From assembly GCA_025060175.1 (NCBI GenBank), contig JANXBE010000001.1, forward strand, positions 62,001-126,000: DNA of 64,000 nucleotides, in the 5' to 3' direction. A model generated the notes under the pieces. The model worked only from the letters and a program-made list of their open reading frames with translations. It made no database searches and was not told where the DNA came from. Below are positions 39,815 to 48,902 of this stretch, in pieces (positions within the stretch are counted from its first letter, which is position 1; every line of letters starts with the position of its first letter). The position numbers were made by a program, and so were the translations under genes. This DNA comes from Thermomicrobium sp. GTDB taxonomy: Bacteria > Chloroflexota > Chloroflexia > Thermomicrobiales > Thermomicrobiaceae.

Positions 39815-41516
39815 CCGAGCGGCGTTCGAAACCTACGCAGCCAATGCGCAGCGGCGATGGGAAGCATTATGGGAGGACCGCAGCTGGGTCATCTCGGTCG
39901 GTATCAGCGGATGTAGCATCGCGAAGGGGGCTGAGCAGACGTTTCAGCATCTTGCCCTGCTCCTCGCGGATGGACATATCCCAACTGTGCTGCGACGAGT
40001 CGGCTGCATGGGACTCTGTTTCGCCGAACCGTTGGTGGAGGTCAAGCGGCCCGGGGAACCCCCGGTCTTGTATGGCTGGGTGACGACCGACCGCGTTCCG
40101 GAGTTCGTCGATACTCTCCGCCGCGGCGAGTTGCCGACGGAGGGAGTACTCGGTGTCCGAGCGTTCGAGGAATGGCAGGGGATCGCCCCGTTACAGCAGC
40201 ATCCGTTTCTGCGTCACCAGCGTCGGTTGTTGCTCGAACACGCGGGGGTGATCGACCCCGAGTCGATCGACGACTACATCGCGACCGGCGGGTATCGTGC
40301 CCTGCTGAAGGCGTTGTTCGAGATGACCCCCGAGGAAGTCGTCGACGAAGTGAAGCGATCGAACCTGCGTGGTCGCGGCGGAGCAGGCTTCCCGACGGGG
40401 ATCAAGTGGGAGAGTGGTCGTCGCACTCCTGCCTGGCCGAAGTACGTCGTCGTCAACAGTCACGAGGGAGAGCCGAACGTCTTCAAGGATCGACGGTTGT
40501 TGGAAGCCAATCCACATCTCGTGCTCGAGGGGTTGATCATCGGTTGCTACGCGCTCGAAACACCATTCGGGTACAACTACATCGGTGGTGAGCATGCGCT
40601 GGCTCTCCGACGGTTTCAGCTGGCGGTGGAGCAAGCCTACGCGCTCGGTCTTCTGGGTGACGATATCCTCGGGAGCGGCTTTTCCTGCCACGTGCGTGTC
40701 CGAACCGGAGGGGGCGCATACATCTGCGGTGAAGGTTCCGCGTTGATGTATGCGATCATGGGACAGCGCGGGCAGCCACGCACCAAGCCTCCGCGGTCGG
40801 TCGAAGAGGGGCTGTGGAAGCGACCGACCGTCCTCAATAACACCGAGACGTTCGCGTCGGTCCCACTGATCGTTCGGAACGGCGGCTCGTGGTACGCGAC
40901 GCTGGGCACGAAGGACAGCACTGGAACCAAACTGGTGACGATGCAAGGACCGGTACGGTTTCTCGGTGTTGCCGAGATCGAACTGGGGATGTCGATGCAT
41001 CGGCTCGTCTTCGATGTCTTCGGCGGCGTCCGGGAGGGCTACCGGTTCAAAGGCGTCCAGACCGGGGGTGTCTCCGCCGGCCCGCTCCGCGAGGACGAAC
41101 TGGACATTCCGGTCGATTTCGACGCGCTGACTCCAGCGGGAGCCATGCTGGGCTCGGGTGGCTTCGTCGTCTTCGACGAGTCGGTCTGTGCCGTCGATTT
41201 CGCGCGCTATCTGGTTGCCTTCAGTCGTTACGAGTCGTGTGGAAAATGCACCCCGTGTCGGCTGGGTACTCCGGCGCTGGTGGAGATCCTCGACCGCATC
41301 CGGTACGGCTTTGGTCGTCCGGACGATCTCGAGGTGATCCAGTACGCGAGCAAGCAGATCATCGAACTGTCGCTGTGTGGACTCGGTCAGGTGGCGCCGA
41401 TGCCGCTCCTCGGGATGCTCGAGCGGTTCCGCGATGAGTTCATCGAGCACATTACGGAACAGCGTTGTCGGGCTGGTGTCTGTCCTATGACGGCATCCGT
41501 CTCGGCGATACCGTAA
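39798..41516 (+). CDS. nuoF: NuoF-like NADH-binding flavoprotein (51-kDa type)
   Basis: 572 residues from ATG 39798, with GGGAGG before it. The N-terminal thioredoxin-like ferredoxin domain keeps Cys39, Cys70 and Cys74. The FMN/NAD core has NLRGRGGAGFPTG and SHEGEPNVFKDRRLL. The N3-type [4Fe-4S] motif is ESCGKCTPCR. The C-terminus is EQRCRAGVCPM, which in HydB-like proteins begins a two-cluster ferredoxin, but here the protein stops ten residues later. The N-terminal domain makes it closer to hydrogenase or formate dehydrogenase beta subunits than to complex I NuoF. Confidence 0.9.
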   Translation: MGRLTDRAAFETYAANAQRRWEALWEDRSWVISVGISGCSIAKGAEQTFQHLALLLADGHIPTVLRRVGCMGLCFAEPLVEVKRPGEPPVLYGWVTTDRVPEFVDTLRRGELPTEGVLGVRAFEEWQGIAPLQQHPFLRHQRRLLLEHAGVIDPESIDDYIATGGYRALLKALFEMTPEEVVDEVKRSNLRGRGGAGFPTGIKWESGRRTPAWPKYVVVNSHEGEPNVFKDRRLLEANPHLVLEGLIIGCYALETPFGYNYIGGEHALALRRFQLAVEQAYALGLLGDDILGSGFSCHVRVRTGGGAYICGEGSALMYAIMGQRGQPRTKPPRSVEEGLWKRPTVLNNTETFASVPLIVRNGGSWYATLGTKDSTGTKLVTMQGPVRFLGVAEIELGMSMHRLVFDVFGGVREGYRFKGVQTGGVSAGPLREDELDIPVDFDALTPAGAMLGSGGFVVFDESVCAVDFARYLVAFSRYESCGKCTPCRLGTPALVEILDRIRYGFGRPDDLEVIQYASKQIIELSLCGLGQVAPMPLLGMLERFRDEFIEHITEQRCRAGVCPMTASVSAIP

Positions 41517-41577
41517 GAGACGAGCCGCACAATGGCCTGGCAAACCGGGGCATCGGCTGTCGGTCGTTGCCGCGACG

Positions 41578-42567
41578 TCAGAGCGTGATCTCTGTTCCGA
41601 CGCCGCTCGCGCGAGCTCGGCGAACCGCCTCGGACGCCACCGCTACGTCTTGCACGGCGTTGCCGACCGATTTGAAGAGTGTGATCTGGGTGGGAGCGGT
41701 ACGACCCGGCTTCGCGCCGCTGACGATCTGACCGAGCTCCGTTTCGACATGCGACCGGTCGATCAGTCCCGCTCGCAGCGGTTTGATGAGGTCACCGGCC
41801 TCGGCGAGGGCCGCGGCGACGGAATCGACGACGACGTAGGCCCGTGCGACGGTCTCCGGCGGGATCTCCTGCATCTCGTCGGTAAACGCTCCGATAGCGT
41901 TGATGTGTACTCCTGCCGGAACGAGTTCGTCGGCAAAGAGGGGTTCACGAGCGGTCGTGGCGGTACAGATCACATCGACGTTCGGCAGGACCCGTGCGAG
42001 ATCATCGACAGCAACGAACTCAGCTCGGACGTCTGGGACCAACGACCGTACGCGATCAGGGAAGGTCGCCACCTGACTCGGATCGCGATCGTACACGAAA
42101 ATCTTCTCGATCGGACGCACGGTGAGTACGGCCCAGGCCTGGGTAGGCCCCTGGGCGCCGGCGCCGATGACGAGGAGAGTCCGTGCATCGGGGCGGGCCA
42201 GAAGATCAGTGGCAGCTCCTGACGCAGCGCCGGTGCGAAGCGCGGTCAAATACGTTCCATCGAGGAGGGCCAACGGTTCACCGGTCTCGGGTGCGAGCGT
42301 GAGGACTGCGGCGTGGATCGTCGGTTTCGCGTGGCGGCTCGGATTGTCCGGGAAGACCGAAACGACCTTGAGGCCGAGCCCACCGGATGAAGGCACATAG
42401 GCTGGCATCACCAAGGTGGTACCTCGGTACTCGGCGACCTCGAGCGGGACTCGCAGGGGGACTTGCGCTCGTCCTGCGGACAGGTCGGCGAAGGCCTGCT
42501 TGACGAGTTGAATCGCCAAGGTCATCGGGACGAGGCGATAGATGTCCTGCTTCGTGAGCACGAGCAT
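41578..42567 (-). CDS. Ornithine cyclodeaminase/mu-crystallin family protein
   Basis: NAD(P)-binding protein of 329 residues. The N-terminal domain has GLKVVSVFPDNPSR and the catalytic-region GTYLTALRTGAASG. The Rossmann motif is VIGAGAQGPTQ. The family includes ornithine cyclodeaminase, alanine dehydrogenase and imine reductases; the substrate cannot be assigned. It is convergent with nuoF, 62 bases apart, with no obvious terminator. Confidence 0.88.
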   Translation of the reverse strand: MLVLTKQDIYRLVPMTLAIQLVKQAFADLSAGRAQVPLRVPLEVAEYRGTTLVMPAYVPSSGGLGLKVVSVFPDNPSRHAKPTIHAAVLTLAPETGEPLALLDGTYLTALRTGAASGAATDLLARPDARTLLVIGAGAQGPTQAWAVLTVRPIEKIFVYDRDPSQVATFPDRVRSLVPDVRAEFVAVDDLARVLPNVDVICTATTAREPLFADELVPAGVHINAIGAFTDEMQEIPPETVARAYVVVDSVAAALAEAGDLIKPLRAGLIDRSHVETELGQIVSGAKPGRTAPTQITLFKSVGNAVQDVAVASEAVRRARASGVGTEITL

Positions 42568-42808
42568 GCGCGCACCTTTCCCGCGAATTAGGACGAACCC
42601 ACGGAGCGCAGTGTATCACGAACCCGCGGTGGAATTTTCGACGCTGGATGGAGCAGTGAGCGAAGACTGGTCGTCCCAGCCGATGAGTGTGTCGGGCTGG
42701 GCGGAGAGCGAGGGAAACGGACGCCGGATGTCAGCCTGACTTGCGGTGCGACATATCCGTGTGGAACACCCGATGGATAGGGAGCCCGCAACGCAACGAC
42801 ACACGCCC
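42568..42808. other. Gap upstream of ornithine cyclodeaminase-family gene
   Basis: About 240 bases between the minus-strand dehydrogenase-like gene and the tRNA-Asn promoter. It must hold the promoter of the former, but no well-spaced hexamers were identified; the closest is a weak minus-strand TACACT near 42610. No coding frame convinces. Confidence 0.4.
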
Positions 42809-42838
42809 TTGACGCCACGACCGCACCTATGGCACAAT
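42809..42838 (+). promoter_or_regulatory. Promoter of tRNA-Asn
   Basis: TTGACG (42809-42814) and CACAAT (42833-42838) with 18-bp spacing, 24 bases before the tRNA. Confidence 0.55.
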
Positions 42839-42862
42839 CCGTGCGGAACAACCGAGAGGCGG

Positions 42863-42934
42863 TCCCCGATAGCTCAACGGTAGAGCAGGCGGCTGTTAAC
42901 CGCAAGGTTGCAGGTTCGAATCCTGCTCGGGGAG
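42863..42934 (+). tRNA. tRNA-Asn(GTT)
   Basis: Acceptor TCCCCGA pairs with TCGGGGA, the D-arm holds AGCTCAACGGTAGAGC, the anticodon loop CTGTTAA gives GTT, and the T-arm is CAGGTTCGAATCCTG. 72 nt with discriminator G; CCA is not encoded. Confidence 0.95.
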
Positions 42935-42942
42935 CTGCTCAC

Positions 42943-42970
42943 CAATGGCCACCTGTCGAGGTGGCCATTG
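42943..42970 (+). terminator. Stem-loop after tRNA-Asn
   Basis: CAATGGCCACCT (42943-42954) and AGGTGGCCATTG (42959-42970) form a perfect 12-bp stem with a four-base loop, eight bases past the tRNA. No T-run follows, as after tRNA-Gly. Confidence 0.6.
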
Positions 42971-43062
42971 TGCTACTCCTGGTCCGACGAGTTCCCCACG
43001 CAGCTGGTCGGACGCACGTCGGACGGATAGGACAGCCGGTTCAGGCGAAGAACTCCATCCGG

Positions 43063-43068
43063 TAGAAT
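43063..43068 (+). promoter_or_regulatory. -10 element before the hydroxyacid dehydrogenase gene
   Basis: TAGAAT 49 bases before the GTG start at 43118; TTCAGG 17 bp upstream is a poor -35. Confidence 0.35.
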
Positions 43069-43117
43069 GGGCCGCGGGTCACCCCGAGGCGTGTGGCAGG
43101 TGTGAAGGGGAAGCAAG

Positions 43118-44101
43118 GTGCGAGTCGCCGTCACTCGTCGGATACCCGAGGAGGGAATGCGCATCCTGGAGCGTGCTGGGCTCGACGTTACCGTATGGTC
43201 GCATGAGCTCCCTCCGACGCGCGAGGAGTTGGTCCACCTCGCAAGCGGCGCAGACGGCCTGCTGACGTTACTGACCGATCGTGTGGATTCCGCGTTGCTG
43301 GAAGCTCTCCCGAACCTCCGTGCGGTGAGCAACATGGCGGTCGGCTACGACAATATCGACGTGCACGCCTGCACAGCACGGGGTGTCGTCGTCTGCACCA
43401 CACCGGACGTCTTGACAGAAACGACGGCGGACTTCACCTGGGCGCTGATTTTCGCCGTCGCGCGACGGGTCTGTGAGGCGGCTGCCGACGTTCGAGCTGG
43501 CCGATGGCGGACTTGGGAACCCCTCGGTTATCTCGGCCTCGACATCGCCGGTAAGACGTTGGGTATCGTCGGTTTCGGTCGCATCGGCCAAGCAGTGGCG
43601 CGTCGCGCTCGCGGCTTTTCCATGCGAGTCCTCTACACCGACCGCGAACGTCGCCCTGCCGAAGTCGAGGAAGCAGTGCAGGCGACGTTCGTTCCTCTCG
43701 ACGACTTGCTGCGCGAGAGCGACGTTGTCACGCTCCACGTCCCCTTGACCCCAGCGACTCGCGGGTTGATCGGTGCGCCACAGCTGGCTCTCATGAAGCG
43801 CACCAGCATTCTGATCAACACGGCTCGAGGGGCCGTGGTGGACACCCAGGCGCTCGTTCGCGCGCTCGAGGAACGTCGCTTGTGGGGTGCCGGTCTCGAT
43901 GTCACCGACCCGGAACCCATTCCTCCGGAACATCCCTTACTCCGTTGTCCGAACGCTGTCGTCACACCCCATATCGCCAGTGCCAGTGAGCACACTCGGT
44001 CACGCATGGCTGAACTCGCGGCCGAGAACCTGGTCGCCGCGTTGCGCGGGGAGCGTCCGCCGAAGTCCCTCAACTGGGACCAGCTTTGGACGAAGGGTTG
44101 A
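43118..44101 (+). CDS. D-2-hydroxyacid dehydrogenase (glyoxylate/hydroxypyruvate reductase type)
   Basis: NAD(P)-linked reductase of 327 residues from GTG 43118. SNMAVGYDNIDVHACTARG is typical of the glyoxylate reductase branch, and the Rossmann motif is GIVGFGRIGQAVARRA. The catalytic Arg is in NTARGAVVD, with Glu in LDVTDPEPIP and His in VVTPHIASAS. It overlaps the region just before fabF, suggesting an operon. Exact substrate uncertain. Confidence 0.88.
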   Translation: MRVAVTRRIPEEGMRILERAGLDVTVWSHELPPTREELVHLASGADGLLTLLTDRVDSALLEALPNLRAVSNMAVGYDNIDVHACTARGVVVCTTPDVLTETTADFTWALIFAVARRVCEAAADVRAGRWRTWEPLGYLGLDIAGKTLGIVGFGRIGQAVARRARGFSMRVLYTDRERRPAEVEEAVQATFVPLDDLLRESDVVTLHVPLTPATRGLIGAPQLALMKRTSILINTARGAVVDTQALVRALEERRLWGAGLDVTDPEPIPPEHPLLRCPNAVVTPHIASASEHTRSRMAELAAENLVAALRGERPPKSLNWDQLWTKG

Positions 44102-44106
44102 CCGTG

Positions 44107-45357
44107 ATGCCACGCAGTGTCGTCGTCACGGGGCTCGGCCTCGTTACACCTATCGGCCACGATCCGGAGAGCGTGTGGAAATCGCTCTTGGAAGGGCGGT
44201 CCGGAACGTCGCTCCTGACTCGAGTCGATGCGAGCGATCTGCCGAGTCGTGTCGCCGGTGAAGTTCGCTCTTTCGAGCCCGAGCAGTTTCTCCCACCCAA
44301 GGAGGCACGGCGTACCGATCGGTTCATCCAGTTCGCTGTCGCGGCGACTCGACAGGCACTGGAGGGCGCAGCACTCGAGTTGACACCGGAACTTGGCGAC
44401 CGAACTGCCGTGCTGATCGGGTCAGCGCTCGGTGGGGTAGAAACGTTCGAGGCCGGAGTAGAGACGCTTCGGACCAGGGGTGCAGCCCGTGTGAGCCCCT
44501 TTCTGATTCCCATGTTCCTGGCTGACATGGCGAGCGGTTACGTGGCCATCTTGCAGGGTGCGCGCGGACCGAACTTCGCCACGCTCTCGGCCTGCGCCAG
44601 CGGCGCGACTGCGATCGGGGAGGCCGCGCGTATGATCCGAGATGGTCGAGTCGATCTCGCCATAGCAGGTGGAAGCGAGGCCCCGCTGACGCGAACGGTG
44701 ATCGCCGGTTTCGCGGCTTTGCAGGCACTGTCCAGACGGAACGACGAGCCGGCGACCGCGAGTCGTCCTTTCGACCGGACACGAGACGGCTTCGTCATCG
44801 CCGAGGGGGCTGCGGTTCTCGTGTTGGAGGCTGAGGATCACGCGCGGGAGCGTGGAGCTCGCATTCTCGCCGAGGTGCTCGGCTACGGCACGACAGCCGA
44901 CGCCTACCACATCGTCCAACCCTGCGCTGACGGAGCAGGAGCCACCGCTGCCATGCGTGCAGCGCTCGAGGATGCTGGTATCACGACGGCAGACATCGAC
45001 TACGTCAACGCGCACGGCACGGGCACCCCATTGAACGACAGCGCAGAGACGCTGGCCTTGAAGCGACTCTTCGGCAGCCGCAGCGCGGTACCGCCGGTCA
45101 GTTCCACGAAGGCACTCACCGGCCATCTTCTCGGTGCCGCTGGGGCGCTGGAAGCCGCGATCTGTGTCCTGGCGCTCCAGCACCAAGTCATACCGCCGAC
45201 GTGGCATCTGCGTGAGCCGGACCCGGAGTGCGACCTGGACTACGTACCGAATGAGCCGAGGGAGGCTTCGCTCCGGTGCGTCATGACGAACGCTTTCGGT
45301 TTCGGCGGTCACAACGCGGTGCTGATCTTCGGTCGCTACCACGCCAGGGCGAACTGA
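44107..45357 (+). CDS. fabF: 3-oxoacyl-ACP synthase II
   Basis: Condensing enzyme for fatty-acid chain elongation. ATG 44107, 416 residues. Nucleophile Cys163 is in SACASGATAI; catalytic His residues are in NAHGTGTPLNDS and KALTGHLLGAAGALE; NAFGFGGHN is the C-terminal gate loop. Start is six bases after the dehydrogenase stop. No other fab genes are adjacent; acpS is at 56964. Confidence 0.95.
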   Translation: MPRSVVVTGLGLVTPIGHDPESVWKSLLEGRSGTSLLTRVDASDLPSRVAGEVRSFEPEQFLPPKEARRTDRFIQFAVAATRQALEGAALELTPELGDRTAVLIGSALGGVETFEAGVETLRTRGAARVSPFLIPMFLADMASGYVAILQGARGPNFATLSACASGATAIGEAARMIRDGRVDLAIAGGSEAPLTRTVIAGFAALQALSRRNDEPATASRPFDRTRDGFVIAEGAAVLVLEAEDHARERGARILAEVLGYGTTADAYHIVQPCADGAGATAAMRAALEDAGITTADIDYVNAHGTGTPLNDSAETLALKRLFGSRSAVPPVSSTKALTGHLLGAAGALEAAICVLALQHQVIPPTWHLREPDPECDLDYVPNEPREASLRCVMTNAFGFGGHNAVLIFGRYHARAN

Positions 45358-45411
45358 CCGCGTGCATCGACCATCACTTGACACGACGGTCGAGGTGCTC
45401 CGCGCGCTCGG

Positions 45412-46536
45412 TCAATCGAGATAGCCGCGCAAGAGACGACTGCAACTCGGATGACGGAGCTTGCGGAGCGCCTTGGCTTCGATTTGCCGGATTCGTTCTC
45501 GCGTGATCCCGAACTCGCGGCCGACTTCTTCCAGCGTGCGGAACTGACCATCCTCGAGCCCGTAGCGTAGGACGATGATTCGTCGCTCACGCTCGGTGAG
45601 TCGGCTGAGGGCTTCCTCGAGTTGTTGGCGTAGGAGCTGCTGCGAGGCGATGTCGATGGGGGAGGGTTGCGCTTCGTCTTCAATGAAGTCACCGAGAAAG
45701 GCATCACCGTCTTGTCCGACCGGAGCCTCGAGCGAGACCGGCAAGCGCGCTGCCTCCAGGATCTGACGCACCTTCTCTTCTGGCATGTCGAGGGCGCGTG
45801 CGATCTCCAGCTGGGTCGGTTCTCGCTCGAAAATTTGCTGCAGACGATGACTCATCTTCTTGATGCGGTTGATCGTTTCACCGACGTGCACGGGCAGCCG
45901 AATCGTACGACTTTGATCGGAGATGGCGCGCGTGATCGCTTGCCGAATCCACCAGGTTGCGTAGGTGGAGAATTTGTAGCCCCGCCGATAGTCGAACTTT
46001 TCCGTGGCCTTCATGAGTCCGATATTGCCTTCTTGGATGAGGTCCAGGAACGAAAGACCGCGGCCGACGTACCGCTTGGCAACGCTCACCACCAACCGCA
46101 GGTTGGCCTGGATCAAGTGCGCCCGTGCTCGTTCCCCATCCTCCTTGTCGTGGAGCAGTGCCTGGCGTTCGTCTTCGGACAGGTAGTCGCCGCGATCCAG
46201 GCGAGCTTGGGCGATCTTTCCTCGCTCGATCCGCTGCGCGAGCCACACCTCCTCTTGCGGTGTCAAGAGCGCAGTTTCACCGATTTCCTGCAGATAGAGT
46301 CGAACGGTATCGCTGACGCCGATGCCATCATCGAGGTCGAGGCGATCTTGCGGGTCGCGGGTGCGGCGATGAAGCAGCGAGGTGCGGGAGGAGGACAGGG
46401 GTGCATCAGTTTCGAGGAGACCGAGGTGATCGTCCAGGGGCGAATCGTCGAAGTCAGTTAACGCGGAGAGTGCTTCATCGGAACTCACGAACGGTTCGGA
46501 GATTCCGTCAGCCGCATGGAGATCCATCGAATCCAT
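45412..46536 (-). CDS. rpoD: RNA polymerase primary-type sigma factor
   Basis: 374 residues from ATG 46536 (AGGGG seven bases upstream). Region 1.1 is absent; an acidic N-terminal leader of about 70 residues precedes region 1.2 ([22 protein letters not shown]). Region 2 has [15 protein letters not shown] and [11 protein letters not shown], region 3 has [12 protein letters not shown], and region 4.2 has [30 protein letters not shown]. These are group 1/2 features. It would recognise the TTGACA/TATAAT-type promoters seen in the window. Confidence 0.93.
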   Translation of the reverse strand: MDSMDLHAADGISEPFVSSDEALSALTDFDDSPLDDHLGLLETDAPLSSSRTSLLHRRTRDPQDRLDLDDGIGVSDTVRLYLQEIGETALLTPQEEVWLAQRIERGKIAQARLDRGDYLSEDERQALLHDKEDGERARAHLIQANLRLVVSVAKRYVGRGLSFLDLIQEGNIGLMKATEKFDYRRGYKFSTYATWWIRQAITRAISDQSRTIRLPVHVGETINRIKKMSHRLQQIFEREPTQLEIARALDMPEEKVRQILEAARLPVSLEAPVGQDGDAFLGDFIEDEAQPSPIDIASQQLLRQQLEEALSRLTERERRIIVLRYGLEDGQFRTLEEVGREFGITRERIRQIEAKALRKLRHPSCSRLLRGYLD

Positions 46537-46701
46537 ACTTCGGCCCCTACTCACCGGTCGGCAGCAACGCAGCGTCGGCGCACAACACGATCGACGATAC
46601 CGGCCGTTCGCTGGCGAGCGGTCTCGGCGAGTCTCGTCCGCCGTTCACCCACGGTCCCTTCTCGAACTCGAAGCGGCGATCATGCGTATGCTCCAACGGT
46701 C

Positions 46702-46730
46702 AGTATACCGCGATTTTGCTATCATTTCAA
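46702..46730 (-). promoter_or_regulatory. Promoter of rpoD
   Basis: TTGAAA (complement of 46725-46730) and TATACT (complement of 46702-46707), 17-bp spacer. The leader to the chosen ATG is about 160 bases. Confidence 0.65.
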
Positions 46731-46810
46731 GCGATTGTCGACGGAGTGCAGTCGTTCCGATGTTCGAAATGCCGGAAACGGCAGACGACGTTGGGGAATC
46801 CACGAGCGTG

Positions 46811-47314
46811 ATGACCGTTCTCGGCATCGATCCCGGGATGGCGTTACTGGGGTATGGGCTTCTCGCCGATCCGGAGGCACCGCGGGCGATCACCTACGGT
46901 GTCATCCAGACGCCGGCGCAGTTGCCTCCAGAACGACGATTGGTTCTGCTCTACGAGGAGGTGCGTCACCTCCTGGCGTACTGGCGACCTGCTGTGGTCG
47001 TGCTCGAGCAGCTGTTCTTTGCCCGCAACGTCACGACGGCCATGGCTGTCGGTCAGGCGCGGGGAGTGGTGCTCCTGGCTTGCGGTCAAATGGCTCTACC
47101 AGTCATCGAATACACTCCCGCGCAAGTCAAGCAGGCCATCGGCGGTTACGGGCGGGCCGGGAAGCGCCAAGTCCAAGAGATGATCAAGCTTCTGTTGGGG
47201 CTGCCGTCAGTGCCGCAGCCAGACGACGCAGCCGATGCGCTTGCGATCGCGCTGTGCCATTGTCACCAGATCCGAAACCCGTGGGCAGAAGCGACAGGTC
47301 AGCAGCGGACATGA
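46811..47314 (+). CDS. ruvC: Crossover junction endodeoxyribonuclease RuvC
   Basis: Resolves Holliday junctions. ATG 46811 gives 167 residues, normal for RuvC; the frame is open upstream and ATG 46760 cannot be excluded, as the GGGGA ribosome site is rather distant. Catalytic acids are Asp7 in GIDPG, Glu in VVLEQLFFARN and the C-terminal Asp pair in PDDAADALAIALCH. ruvA and ruvB are not in the window. It is divergent from rpoD. Confidence 0.93.
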   Translation: MTVLGIDPGMALLGYGLLADPEAPRAITYGVIQTPAQLPPERRLVLLYEEVRHLLAYWRPAVVVLEQLFFARNVTTAMAVGQARGVVLLACGQMALPVIEYTPAQVKQAIGGYGRAGKRQVQEMIKLLLGLPSVPQPDDAADALAIALCHCHQIRNPWAEATGQQRT

Positions 47315-48114
47315 GCAAGCAACGATGTCGTGCTGACGAGTTGTTGGTCGTTCAAGGGCTGGCCGCAACGCGAAGTCAGGCACGTGCACTGATCATGGCT
47401 GGGCGAGTCTGGCTCGCCGATCGTCGTGTCGAAAAGCCCGGCGAGCTGCTTCCCCCCGATGCGGCTCTGCGGCTGACGCGCGAACCACGGTACGTCAGTC
47501 GCGGTGGCGAAAAGTTGGAGTTCGCACTCCGCGTCTTCGGTCTCGACGTCACCGATCTGGTATGCGCTGACTTCGGTGCTTCGACGGGTGGCTTCACCGA
47601 TGCCTTGCTGCAACACGGTGCACGGCGCGTCTACGCGATCGACGTGGGGTACGGCCAGCTCCACTACCGGTTGCGCAGCGACCCGCGCGTGATCGTCATG
47701 GAGCGGACCAACGTCCGGACGTTGGAGCGCTTACCCGAGCCGATCGATCTCGTAACCATCGACGTCTCGTTCATCTCGCTCCGGCTCGTCCTGCCTGCCG
47801 CACACCGGGTGCTCCGTCCTCACGGCCATGTGGTCGCACTCGTGAAACCGCAGTTCGAGGCCGGTCGCGGTCGTGTCGGGAAAGGCGGCATCGTCCGTGA
47901 CCCCGCTGTCCACCGACAGGTCTTGGAGCAGGTCATCGCTGGTGCGCTCGACCTCGGATTCGGGGTCGAGGGTCTCGTTCGATCTCCCATCACTGGTGCT
48001 GAGGGTAATGTCGAGTTCCTGTTACTCTTGCGTCGGGATGCTTCGACGACGCAGGACGTTGCAGCGTTGATCGCGAGCGTACTGGACGAAACAGAACAGG
48101 TTCGGTGCACATGA
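47311..48114 (+). CDS. tlyA: TlyA-family rRNA (cytidine-2'-O)-methyltransferase / RNA methyltransferase
   Basis: 267 residues; ATG overlaps the ruvC TGA. The N-terminal S4 domain (RADELLVVQGLAATRSQARALIMAG) is followed by an FtsJ-like methyltransferase with VCADFGASTGGFTDALLQHGA as SAM motif I, then DVSFISLRLVLP and LVKPQFEAGR. Relatives methylate 16S/23S rRNA; some were named hemolysins. Target here not determined. Confidence 0.9.
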   Translation: MSKQRCRADELLVVQGLAATRSQARALIMAGRVWLADRRVEKPGELLPPDAALRLTREPRYVSRGGEKLEFALRVFGLDVTDLVCADFGASTGGFTDALLQHGARRVYAIDVGYGQLHYRLRSDPRVIVMERTNVRTLERLPEPIDLVTIDVSFISLRLVLPAAHRVLRPHGHVVALVKPQFEAGRGRVGKGGIVRDPAVHRQVLEQVIAGALDLGFGVEGLVRSPITGAEGNVEFLLLLRRDASTTQDVAALIASVLDETEQVRCT

Positions 48115-48902
48115 AACGGCCATCGGATCCCTTTCGATCCCTGCGAGCCGCGCTGACGGGCGAGGCCGTCATGGGACGGTCGAATCCCGGTGTGTGGGTC
48201 GATCCCGAACGGTACGGAAGAACCGGTGTGCCAGAAATCGTTCTGGCTGAAGGGAAGTCCGACGACCAACTCATCGCCAGCGTCAGGACGCTCTTGGAAC
48301 GGCGAGGACGTGTCCTGGTGAGTCGAGTGGATGCGCGTCAGCGAGAGGTGCTCGCCTCCGCATATCCCCATCTCGAAACGCGGTGCGCTGCCTCCGGACG
48401 AACCTTAGTGCTCTTCCAGCAGCAGAGCGTTCCGGAATCTCATGGTGGACGCGTGGGAATTCTGACGGCCGGTGCATCGGATCGACCTGCAGCGGAGGAA
48501 GCGCAACTCGTCGCTGAAGAGCTCGGCTGTACGGTGCGCATGGTGCAGGATGTCGGTGTTGCCGGTCTCCACCGACTCGTCCCGGCCTTAGAGGAACTTG
48601 TAGTTCAGTGGGATGCGGACGTCCTGATCGTCGCCGCCGGGATGGACGGAGTCTTACCGAGCGTGGTTGCCGGGCTCGTCGAGGTGCCGGTCATCGGCCT
48701 GCCCACGCCAGTCGGCTATGGCTTCGGCGGAGCTGGGGTCGCGGCTCTGCAGAGCATGTTGCAGACCTGTGCGCCGGGGTTGGTCGTCGTCAATGTCGAT
48801 AACGGCATCGGCGCCGGCGCAGCGGCGGCGAAGATCGCGAGACGGTGCGCTGCTGAGCGGCGTTACGAACGCTCGGTTTCCATCGAGTCGGCCAATCGGT
48901 GA
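48111..48902 (+). CDS. larB: LarB-family nickel-pincer cofactor carboxylase
   Basis: LarB carboxylates and hydrolyses nicotinic acid adenine dinucleotide, the first step to the nickel-pincer nucleotide cofactor of lactate racemase. 263 residues with ATG at 48111 overlapping the tlyA stop. The C-terminal two thirds resemble PurE: RVGILTAGASDRPAAEEAQ, AAGMDGVLPSVVAGLV and GLPTPVGYGFGG. larC, larE and larA are not in the window. The 3' end overlaps the convergent meaB gene by 40 bases. Confidence 0.9.
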   Translation: MKRPSDPFRSLRAALTGEAVMGRSNPGVWVDPERYGRTGVPEIVLAEGKSDDQLIASVRTLLERRGRVLVSRVDARQREVLASAYPHLETRCAASGRTLVLFQQQSVPESHGGRVGILTAGASDRPAAEEAQLVAEELGCTVRMVQDVGVAGLHRLVPALEELVVQWDADVLIVAAGMDGVLPSVVAGLVEVPVIGLPTPVGYGFGGAGVAALQSMLQTCAPGLVVVNVDNGIGAGAAAAKIARRCAAERRYERSVSIESANR

